The notes under the pieces were generated by a model. It saw only the letters and a list, made by a program, of their open reading frames with translations, did not search any database and was not told where the DNA came from. Shown here piece after piece: positions 1 through 6,973 of a stretch of 64,000 nucleotides of DNA (position 1 is its first letter; each line of letters opens with the position of its first letter). Source of the stretch: RFPI01 sp964470195 (GTDB lineage Bacteria > Pseudomonadota > Gammaproteobacteria > Burkholderiales > Methylophilaceae); NCBI GenBank assembly GCA_964470195.1, contig CAYYBG010000003.1, forward strand, positions 23,855 to 87,854, read 5' to 3'. A program made the translations under genes and the position numbers.

Positions 1-17
1 CGGATTACAGAAATCGA

Positions 18-67
18 TTGACAGTTCAGTAATATAAGCATAATAATGTAATCCACATTACATTATT
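18..67 (+). promoter_or_regulatory. Promoter with overlapping palindromic operator
   Basis: A TTGACA -35 box lies at 18-23 and a CATAAT -10-like box at 40-45, 16 bases apart. A perfect inverted repeat with 11-base arms (AATAATGTAAT at 42-52, ATTACATTATT at 57-67) and a CCAC spacer overlaps the -10 box and ends 34 bases before the SDR start codon. This is the layout of a repressor operator. No regulator gene is adjacent in the window, so the repressor may lie upstream of base 1. Confidence 0.6.
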
Positions 68-101
68 CCATGAAATGTATCAATAAAAGGGAGATTTAAT
101 C

Positions 102-833
102 ATGAGTAGAGTCGCATTTATCACCGGTGGTAATCGAGGTATAGGATTTGAAACAGCCAAAGCATTAGGGGCAGAAGGGATCAATATCATTATTGGCTGT
201 CGCGATTTAGATAAAGGACAAGCAGCCAAAAAAACACTGCAAGATTTAGCTATACAAGCCGAGTGCATCCACTACGACGCAAATGATGAACAAGCGCCTC
301 AACGTGTTTATCAGGCGATTGAAAAAAATTACGGTGCATTGGATATATTAATCAATAACGCTGGCATCATAAGCGAGGATTTAATCGGAAAAAATAGTAG
401 CGCATCTGTAGAGGCTACTGTACTCAAACAAACTTTCCAAAACAATTTCTTTGCAGTTGTCGCACTAACACAAAAGCTTTTGCCCTTATTAATGAAATCC
501 ACAGCAGGTCGCATCGTAAATTTATCCAGTATAGTCGGCTCACTGTCTATTCACAGTTTAGAAAACTCCCCGATTGAACCGGCCAAAGCATTTGCCTATA
601 ACGCATCCAAAACTGCATTAAATGCCTTTACGGTTCACTTGGCACATGAGCTCAAAGACAGCAATATCAAGGTCAATTCTGCCCATCCTGGATGGGTAAA
701 AACCGAACTGGGTGGACCATACGCACCTATGGAAGTCAGTGAGAGTTACAAGACATCATTGCGTCTTGCAACCCTAGACAAACATGGCCCTACAGGTGGA
801 TTTTTTCACGAGACAGAGACACTACCTTGGTAA
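102..833 (+). CDS. SDR family NAD(P)-dependent oxidoreductase
   Basis: Cytoplasmic short-chain dehydrogenase/reductase of 243 residues, a usual length for a classical SDR. The N-terminus carries the TGGNRGIG cofactor loop (about residues 8-15), then the NNAG motif near residue 85, a catalytic Ser in the LSSIVG stretch, and a YNASK Tyr/Lys pair near 166-170, followed by HPGWVKTELGG. The pattern resembles carbonyl-reductase-like SDRs; the substrate cannot be read from sequence. An AAGGGAG ribosome site at about 87-93 supports the start. It leads a set of three same-strand genes (DUF2798 protein, alpha/beta hydrolase) behind the palindromic operator at 42-67, so it is probably induced by a small molecule. 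Confidence 0.9.
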   Translation: MSRVAFITGGNRGIGFETAKALGAEGINIIIGCRDLDKGQAAKKTLQDLAIQAECIHYDANDEQAPQRVYQAIEKNYGALDILINNAGIISEDLIGKNSSASVEATVLKQTFQNNFFAVVALTQKLLPLLMKSTAGRIVNLSSIVGSLSIHSLENSPIEPAKAFAYNASKTALNAFTVHLAHELKDSNIKVNSAHPGWVKTELGGPYAPMEVSESYKTSLRLATLDKHGPTGGFFHETETLPW

Positions 834-841
834 CAGCCGGC

Positions 842-1075
842 ATGAACAAAATCCCTAATCGATACCGCATGATGGTATTCGCAGTCATCATGTCCTTATG
901 CACTGCCATGACCGTCAGTGGTGTTATCACATGGATACATGTAGATCAATGGAAAGAATTTTTATCTCAATGGCAAGCAGCCTTTTTGCTGGCATGGCCT
1001 ATTGTATTTCTATGTATCTTAATTACAGGACCAGCCATCAACCGATTGGTGAATACCATCGTAGAACAAGGTTGA
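842..1075 (+). CDS. DUF2798 family small membrane protein
   Basis: A 77-residue protein with two hydrophobic segments: about residues 8-30 after a basic N-terminus, and about 46-66. The spacing and the AWPIVFLCILITGPAINRLV segment match the DUF2798 family of two-helix inner-membrane proteins of unknown function. An upstream TTG at 827 is in frame, but the ATG at 842 fits the family's short basic N-terminus better. The gene begins 8 bases after the SDR stop codon and is followed 49 bases later by the hydrolase, so it is very likely co-transcribed with both. Confidence 0.75.
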   Translation: MNKIPNRYRMMVFAVIMSLCTAMTVSGVITWIHVDQWKEFLSQWQAAFLLAWPIVFLCILITGPAINRLVNTIVEQG

Positions 1076-1124
1076 GCAAAGCAGGGAATCGCAAATGCAA
1101 CAAGAACAAGCAAAGGAGAGATAA

Positions 1125-1949
1125 ATGCAACACTATTCAAAGATAAACATCCATCAACGTGACATCACCTACTGGGAGACAGGTCAAGGGGAAAAACCCT
1201 TACTGTTATTGCATACCCTGCGCACCCAAATTGAGTATACCGAGCGAGTAGTAGCCTTATTACAGGACCAATATCGCATCATCGTGCCCGACCTACCAGG
1301 ATTTGGACGCTCATCCAAAGAACTGCATCAGCCATATGACGCAACATTGTTTGCTGAGACAATCCAAGCACTGATCAATCAATTAGCACTCAAACAGCTG
1401 ACTATCGCAGGTGAATCAATCGGCGCAAGCATCGCGTTATACCTAGCAGCGGAAATGCCGAATACCATCAGTAGCGTATTCGCATTTAATCCTCATGACA
1501 GTATGGGGGCATTGATAGGAGGACCAGTGGGGAAAATCGTGTCATTTGTCGGAAAATATTCAGCAGCACCTTTCAAAAAAGATAACCCAGCATTATTTAA
1601 ATTCATCTTACAGGCAGGGTTTGCCAATCACAAAAATTTACCCGATGCGTTTGTTGAAAAATTGATGACCGTTCCCACCCAAGATAAAAATTTTGCTCAG
1701 GTCATGAAATCCTTGATGCAAAACGCAGCTTCATGGCCATTAATGGCAGATATGCAATACCCCAGAATATCAGACAGGATTGCAACCACAGTGATATATG
1801 GCGACCAAGACTGGTCACCGCGTGATGCACTCAAACAAAATCAGAAAAGATTGCCTTTTCATGTAAATTTCAAAATTATGCCTAACACTGGGCACTTTTC
1901 ATTTTTGGATAATCCCAAAGCGGTGGCAGAAATTATTCTTGCAAAATAA
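1125..1949 (+). CDS. Alpha/beta fold hydrolase
   Basis: Cytoplasmic hydrolase of 274 residues. The oxyanion region LLLLHTLRTQ is near residue 25-35, the DLPGFGRSSK turn follows, the nucleophile elbow is GESIGAS (about residue 97-103), and the C-terminal GHFSFLDNP supplies the catalytic His. The acid is probably in IYGDQDWSP. This is the canonical lipase/esterase/dehalogenase layout; the substrate is not identifiable. AAAGGAGA just upstream supports the ATG at 1125. It is the last gene of the SDR-DUF2798-hydrolase set. The 184 bases to the next gene hold no feature I can support. Confidence 0.88.
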   Translation: MQHYSKINIHQRDITYWETGQGEKPLLLLHTLRTQIEYTERVVALLQDQYRIIVPDLPGFGRSSKELHQPYDATLFAETIQALINQLALKQLTIAGESIGASIALYLAAEMPNTISSVFAFNPHDSMGALIGGPVGKIVSFVGKYSAAPFKKDNPALFKFILQAGFANHKNLPDAFVEKLMTVPTQDKNFAQVMKSLMQNAASWPLMADMQYPRISDRIATTVIYGDQDWSPRDALKQNQKRLPFHVNFKIMPNTGHFSFLDNPKAVAEIILAK

Positions 1950-2133
1950 ACCAACAGCGACAGGCAAAATTGCAATATACGCACTGCCCTATTTATCGGC
2001 ACGCTTATGCACTAAGGCAATCGAGCAAGTGGAGATTACAAGGGTATGCTACTCGCACCCAGGACTGAAGTCGGTATGCTAAAAATGCAAGCGAAAAAAG
2101 TTGCAAGAAAGCTACCAATAGACAAGCGTGACA

Positions 2134-3042
2134 CTACTCAGTCTCAAAACCCCGCATTCTTGATTTAATGACTCTAAGCATTCCCGGATGATTCACTCGA
2201 CGTTCGGTGGTGATGGCATAAATTTTTTCGTGCACTGAGTCAATGACCCCAATTAATTCAACCTGAAAGGTAGTACAAATAAAATTTCGCAAGGAATAAG
2301 GCGCAACAAAAAAACCATGCCCTCTTTGTCCAAATAATTTCATCATCACACTATCATCAAACTCAGCAACAATCAGTGGGCTAATTTTATTAGTCTCAAA
2401 CCATTTGACTAACAACTCTTTGAAATGAAATTGATCCCCTGGCATTAGAAAATTAGCACCATGCAGCATCTCAGGAAAAACAGCATTTTCCGCGATGGTT
2501 GTGATCAGTTGTTTTGATCCATATACCGCCAATGGACTTGAACCAAGATTATGATTAAATACATTGGTATTGACACTCTCTTGAACCTCTCTATCAGAGA
2601 TCACAACATCCAGTCGATTAATGCACAATTCAGAAATCAGATCATTTAATTTACCCTGCTTACAATTTAAACGGATGTTGTAGTCATCTTCAAAAATAGG
2701 TTCCATCAAATTCAGGGCAGCGGATTTGGTAATGCAATCTGTAATACCGATTCGCAATTGCTCTCGATGGCTTATTTGTCGATTTTCAATAAACGATGAA
2801 AGCTCACTACCAATGGAAAAAATTTCTTCTGCATAGTTAAAGATTTGCCGACCATAGTCACTCAGTTGAAGACCCCGACCAACCTTGCGAAATAAGACAC
2901 AGCCCAAGCTCTCCTCAAGCTCTGTCAACTGTGCACTGATAGATTGGGGCGAAATAAAAAGTTTTTCACTTGCCTTGGCAATGCTTCCAAGTTTTCCAAC
3001 CATCCAAAAATAACGTAGGTGTTTATAATTGATCTCAGCCAT
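2134..3042 (-). CDS. nhaR: LysR-type activator, NhaR-like
   Basis: LysR-type regulator of about 302 residues. The N-terminal winged helix-turn-helix starts with INYKHLRYFWMVGKLGSIAK and continues KLFISPQSISAQLTELEESLG, which follows E. coli NhaR (INYNHLYYFW, LTPQTITGQIRALEE) closely. The C-terminal effector domain also matches NhaR in segments such as AEFDDSVMMKLFG and FFVAPY. NhaR activates nhaA in response to sodium; a nhaA gene lies on the same strand with only a porin between. The frame is open to a TTG at 3060, but the ATG at 3042 fits the family start. No clear Shine-Dalgarno precedes it. The binding-site candidates are at 3307-3354, 4492-4506 and 6547-6596. Confidence 0.85.
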   Translation of the reverse strand: MAEINYKHLRYFWMVGKLGSIAKASEKLFISPQSISAQLTELEESLGCVLFRKVGRGLQLSDYGRQIFNYAEEIFSIGSELSSFIENRQISHREQLRIGITDCITKSAALNLMEPIFEDDYNIRLNCKQGKLNDLISELCINRLDVVISDREVQESVNTNVFNHNLGSSPLAVYGSKQLITTIAENAVFPEMLHGANFLMPGDQFHFKELLVKWFETNKISPLIVAEFDDSVMMKLFGQRGHGFFVAPYSLRNFICTTFQVELIGVIDSVHEKIYAITTERRVNHPGMLRVIKSRMRGFETE

Positions 3043-3256
3043 TAAATGTAATACACACAAAAAAATTGATTGATCTAGATGCGATATATCTTCAAAACAT
3101 CGTCAATAACGCTCTAATTGTTAGACAAGAATTAATTATAAGTTCAATAATTAATTTATATTGATATCCATATATCAAACAATTTTTTTCGAAGTAATAA
3201 ACAATTTAATTGGAATTTTAATTTTGCTTGCCCATATTTAAGATATTCATGTGATC

Positions 3257-3354
3257 GAATACCAAGTAGAAATCTAGGAGAGATATATTTTAAATATTGA
3301 TTGCCTAGACTCAATTTCCCATTGATTATCTTGCACATATTCTACTTGGTATTC
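3257..3354. repeat. 98-bp segment bounded by 14-bp perfect inverted repeats
   Basis: GAATACCAAGTAGA at 3257-3270 and its exact reverse complement at 3341-3354 bound an AT-rich 98-base segment upstream of nhaR. No flanking target-site duplication is visible. Inside are CTAGACTCAATTTCCCA (3304 onward) and ATTATCTTG (3325-3333), both recurring near torF or nhaA. It may be a regulatory region with two half sites or a miniature inverted-repeat element. The rest of the 3043-3687 gap shows no gene. Confidence 0.55.
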
Positions 3355-3599
3355 AGGTCACTCCCCCCTGATTCAGAAATCCAAATCCACATCATTGCTT
3401 TTTTGACTTGCGCACTCATCATGCCTATTGCTGTCCAGCATTAATTCAAATTTTCAATCAAGACCAAACCAATGGCGCAGTCATCAAGACTGCCTGACAA
3501 AATACTGCCGAGATACAATCAGTTTCAGCGCATCATTAATCAGATGCGTTAAGCATTGAGGGTGCTATTGCGAAATCAAGCAATCGACTTATATAAATC

Positions 3600-3645
3600 A
3601 TAAAAAAACACCAGCCGTCAGATAAATCGATGACTGGTGTTTGAT
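3600..3645 (-). terminator. Rho-independent terminator of the porin gene
   Basis: On the minus strand the arms AAACACCAG (3634-3642) and CTGGTGTTT (3606-3614), extended by a TCA/TGA pair, enclose a short loop and run into seven Ts (3602-3608). It starts about 45 bases past the porin stop codon. Confidence 0.85.
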
Positions 3646-3687
3646 TGAAAATCAATATGTAAATTGCCTTTGGGAGCCCTTTGCAGC

Positions 3688-4467
3688 TTAGAAGTTTTTA
3701 GTCAAATTGACTACCAAACGGTTGGTCCCAAACCCTGGAATATCAAAGGCATCTTGACCGTTTCCATCAGTTCCATGATAAGCCGCTGAGATTTCCAAAT
3801 TTGCTGGTAATGGATGAGATAAACCGATGATGTAATTCGTCCAGCTAGATTTATCAACACCAAAGATGCCTAGAAAATCTCGGCTCGGGTTTCTGGTATG
3901 TCCCAGCGTTGCCATGATTGACAATTTATCGATGATGGGCGCCTTGTAGGATGCATAGGTGTAGATAGCATTACCAGTTTCACCAAAGAAATTATCCGAA
4001 TAAGAGACCCCAGCAGTGAAGCCTTTGTAACTCAATGAACCATAAAAGTCATTAAAATCACGTCTCACACCACCCTTAGTTTCTGCAGGAAACCCGCGGT
4101 TCATGCCTGGATAAAATGTGCGCATATAGCCAACATCAAAAGATAAATCATCCGAGAGGTTTTTGGTGTATCCAAACAGGAAATTACCCTCCAAACCAGA
4201 ACCAGAACCATCACTGGCTCTCAAGGTTGTATTTGAACCCCATAATGTTAGGTAAATACCAGTTTTTGATTTTACAGAGGCTTGACCTTGAACTGCTGCA
4301 CCATTGTCGGACAGAGACAGACCTCTGTACATGAAATTGTTAGTACCAGTTAAAAATCCAGACACTTCGTAGTCTGAGGATTCCTTTTGAGACGCTGTAT
4401 CTTCTGCATATGTAACATTAGAAAATAGCATGACTGCTGGTAAAAAGAATAAAACACTTTTTTTCAT
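3688..4467 (-). CDS. TorF family putative outer-membrane porin
   Basis: A 259-residue exported protein: a cleavable signal peptide (MKKSVLFFLPAVMLFSNVTYA) is followed by a beta-rich barrel-like sequence with alternating hydrophobic residues, many Gly/aromatic pairs and a C-terminal Phe typical of outer-membrane barrels. The segments SGFLTGTNNFMYRGLSLSDNG and LTLWGSN match the proteobacterial TorF/gcw_chp family. AGGAG seven bases before the ATG supports the start. It lies between nhaA and nhaR on the same strand and ends at a strong terminator. A 15-base block upstream of it (4492-4506) also occurs upstream of nhaR, so shared regulation is possible. The transported solute is unknown. Confidence 0.8.
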   Translation of the reverse strand: MKKSVLFFLPAVMLFSNVTYAEDTASQKESSDYEVSGFLTGTNNFMYRGLSLSDNGAAVQGQASVKSKTGIYLTLWGSNTTLRASDGSGSGLEGNFLFGYTKNLSDDLSFDVGYMRTFYPGMNRGFPAETKGGVRRDFNDFYGSLSYKGFTAGVSYSDNFFGETGNAIYTYASYKAPIIDKLSIMATLGHTRNPSRDFLGIFGVDKSSWTNYIIGLSHPLPANLEISAAYHGTDGNGQDAFDIPGFGTNRLVVNLTKNF

Positions 4468-4491
4468 TTGAGACTCCTAAGTTTTTTTAGC

Positions 4492-4506
4492 AGACTCAAT
4501 TTCCCA
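4492..4506. repeat. 15-bp block shared with the nhaR upstream region
   Basis: AGACTCAATTTCCCA occurs here, 25 bases upstream of the porin start codon, and identically at 3307-3321 upstream of nhaR. Two exact 15-base copies in the 5' regions of neighbouring genes suggest a common regulatory site. This is inference from position and identity only. Confidence 0.45.
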
Positions 4507-4637
4507 GCTAGATAAAAGCATTTTTCATGCCAACTATCGAATTTGATCTTAATCTAATTCAATTTAAAAATAGTCTATTAGGCAATTGTTTATTTTAATC
4601 AGTGAATTATCCATGGTGATTGGGCAAGTGTAGGCGT

Positions 4638-4670
4638 AAAAAAAACCCCTGAATTTTATTGAATCAGGGG
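4638..4670 (-). terminator. Rho-independent terminator downstream of nhaA
   Basis: On the minus strand CCCCTGA (4664-4670) pairs with TCAGGGG (4646-4652) and is followed by eight Ts (4638-4645). It is about 200 bases past the nhaA stop. The stretch 4671-4868 between them holds no convincing gene. Confidence 0.8.
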
Positions 4671-4868
4671 CATCACGGTTCGATAACAAGCGTTTTCATG
4701 GTGAAGATTTTGACGGCTAGCCCTGAAAAAGTGCAAACGCACCTATTGAAACCAACATATGATTGACCAATGACTGATTGCTGATAGACAGATTGGCTTT
4801 GATAAGCAGACCAAAGCGTGGAGCAATAGCGCATGCAAACGCCAGAGCAATATATCAATCCAACAAGC

Positions 4869-6293
4869 TCAATTCTTGGCGTATTTGTTTCCTAGCCAGA
4901 AAAGCAGGGAAAAACCAATAATGCCCGCTATTAAAGATGCCGCAAAAATCCCCGTTTTTGCCATCAGCAAATAATCAGAGTGATTTGCAAATGCAAGCTC
5001 TGCAATAAAAATAGACATGGTAAAGCCAATTCCACCCAATACAGAGACGGCTGCCAACTGACTGAAACGCGTTCCCGTTGGTAATTTTGCGATACCCAAG
5101 CGCAACCCAAGCCAGCATGCGCCCACAATGCCAATAAACTTGCCAAATAACAAACCCAACATAACACCTAGGGTTACTGGGTGAAGCAATGTTTGTTGTA
5201 AGGTAGTCAAATCCAGCGAGATACCTGCATTAAATAATGCAAAAATCGGAATCACTAAAAATGCCACAGGCAGATGCCATATGCTCTCCAATCGTTGCAA
5301 AGGCGTTTGAACAGACACCGCACTGGCTTCAATATTCTGTACCACCGCATACAGTTTCTGATTGCTCAATACACTGCTCCCTGACTTGCGGCTCGCAATA
5401 AAAGCATCCACCTGTTCATTCACCCGATCGGCAAATAATCCAGGATCATATTTAGAACGCATCGGAACAGTAAATGCGCCCAACACACCAGCCAAGGTAG
5501 CATGTACCCCTGACTGCAGCATCGCATACCACAAAAATACAGCCACAATAAAATAAGGAATCGCTTTGCGAATACCTGCATAGTTCATAGAAAGCAATAG
5601 CAGCACCAAAGCAAACGCTGTCAGCAACCATAGCAAAGAAAGTTGCTTGGTATAAAACAAGGCAATCACCAGCACAGCACCCAAGTCATCAACAATCGCC
5701 AATGCCACTAAAAATGTGACTAAGGCTTTGGGCACACGCTTCGATAACAGCGCCAACACTCCGACCGCAAAAGCAATATCCGTCGCCATCGGCACACCCC
5801 AACCCCGCATAGCATCAGCCTGATGGTTAAACGCCACATAAATCAATGCCGGCACAACCATGCCGCCAACCGCAGCAATCACTGGCAAAGACGCCTGACG
5901 TAAATCGGACAATTCACCAACCACGATTTCTCGTTTAAGCTCGAGCCCCACCACAAAGAAAAACAAAGCCATCAATGCATCATTCACCCAATGATGCAGA
6001 CTCATTTGCAGACTCCAGTCGCCAATACTCAACGCTAAAGGCGTATGAATCAGGTGTAGATACCAGTCTGCTATAAAGCTATTAGAGAGAAAGAGCGCAA
6101 TCACAGCAGCGGCCATTAATAAAATACCCCCCGCTGTCTGACGACTGACAAACTCCTCGAAAGGCGTTAATACCTTGCTAAAAGACCTCTCCCAAGGGGC
6201 ATATATAATACCGCCTTCTGAATTGACATCTTTTCTCTTATTCACAACCATTCTGCGCATCCAATCCTGAAACAACTTTAATTTAGAAACCAT
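4869..6293 (-). CDS. nhaA: Na+/H+ antiporter NhaA
   Basis: Inner-membrane sodium/proton antiporter that uses proton influx to expel Na+ and Li+. The 474-residue product carries the family hallmarks: ATDIAFAVGVLALL (D133 in E. coli), IVDDLGAVLVIALFYT (the D163-D164 pair) and FGKFIGIVG (K300 region), with about twelve hydrophobic helices. It is longer than E. coli NhaA (388) because of a roughly 45-residue cytoplasmic N-terminus and a hydrophilic insert around residues 280-330, both common in non-enteric homologues. The start may instead be the ATG 11 codons in, preceded by AGGA. NhaR is the probable activator, and a shared ACTTGGT/ATTATCTTG/ACCAAGT arrangement is found upstream at 6547-6596. 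Confidence 0.93.
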   Translation of the reverse strand: MVSKLKLFQDWMRRMVVNKRKDVNSEGGIIYAPWERSFSKVLTPFEEFVSRQTAGGILLMAAAVIALFLSNSFIADWYLHLIHTPLALSIGDWSLQMSLHHWVNDALMALFFFVVGLELKREIVVGELSDLRQASLPVIAAVGGMVVPALIYVAFNHQADAMRGWGVPMATDIAFAVGVLALLSKRVPKALVTFLVALAIVDDLGAVLVIALFYTKQLSLLWLLTAFALVLLLLSMNYAGIRKAIPYFIVAVFLWYAMLQSGVHATLAGVLGAFTVPMRSKYDPGLFADRVNEQVDAFIASRKSGSSVLSNQKLYAVVQNIEASAVSVQTPLQRLESIWHLPVAFLVIPIFALFNAGISLDLTTLQQTLLHPVTLGVMLGLLFGKFIGIVGACWLGLRLGIAKLPTGTRFSQLAAVSVLGGIGFTMSIFIAELAFANHSDYLLMAKTGIFAASLIAGIIGFSLLFWLGNKYAKN

Positions 6294-6801
6294 CTGATTA
6301 AACGACTTATATTATATGCCATCAGCAAGGTATTGAAATTTTGCCGTACTCTTTAGCATGCGTTATTACTTCTTATATTTTCTTAACGATGGACACCATG
6401 ATTATCATGGCAGTGACAAAAACTTTGATCTCTCAATCCCCTAATTTAACCTCCAAACTGTCATCGTAATCGATAATATTGAATGATCTGAGTACTTGAA
6501 AAAAAACATGATAGAAAATTAGCAACAAACCTGATGTATCGCTAGCACTTGGTCTAGGAAGCATTGAGATTATCTTGTGGTAGCTCAACACCAAGTAAAA
6601 TTTACTGCCATCTATTTCGTTAAATTATCAGTCAAGTCCTTTATACACGCCTCGGACAGGCACAAATAGTTTAATTAATTAAAATCATAGTCAGTCTAGC
6701 TATTAATAAAACAAATTAATCGTATTTAAAAATACAATTATCTTTATTAATCAATAAAATTTACTATTTCACTCAAGTTAATCAACTGTATCGGAGTGAA
6801 T
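6294..6801. other. Intergenic region, divergent control region of nhaA and katG
   Basis: About 500 bases of AT-rich DNA between divergent nhaA and the katG side. I see an inverted ACTTGGT (6547-6553) / ACCAAGT (6590-6596) pair around ATTATCTTG (6569-6577), echoing the nhaR upstream region. I do not see a gene here. No canonical OxyR site could be confirmed by eye. Confidence 0.4.
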
Positions 6802-6948
6802 ATGTTTGCATCTTCCAAATTAGCCCGAATACGTCATCAATTTTTGTTATTGGATTGCAAGACTAAGCGTTTGCATTTTTCTGCTGTCCAACAACAAAGT
6901 TTTAGTATTTTGCAAGAGATGTTCGCAAATTGGGCACTGACCCATTAA
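6802..6948 (+). CDS. Small ORF (48 aa) immediately upstream of katG
   Basis: An ATG with GGAG six bases upstream opens a 48-codon frame starting MFASSKLARIRHQFLLLD and ending NWALTH before TAA. katG follows 25 bases later with its own Shine-Dalgarno. The product is basic at the N-terminus, lacks a signal peptide and has one Cys. I do not recognise a family. It could be a small co-expressed protein or a translated leader affecting katG expression. Support is the ribosome site, spacing and position only; codon content is not abnormal for this genome. Confidence 0.45.
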   Translation: MFASSKLARIRHQFLLLDCKTKRLHFSAVQQQSFSILQEMFANWALTH

Positions 6949-6973
6949 TCACTTTAACTTTTAGGAGAACGAG

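Noticed and set aside
4673..4858. 61-codon minus-strand frame between the nhaA terminator and nhaA
   Set aside because: No ribosome site, odd composition rich in Tyr/Ser/Cys, and no family resemblance; it is probably non-coding.
6660..6720. Possible OxyR-like ATAG...CTAT site upstream of katG
   Set aside because: The half sites are 9 bases apart instead of 7 and no second pair follows, so the match is not better than chance in AT-rich DNA.
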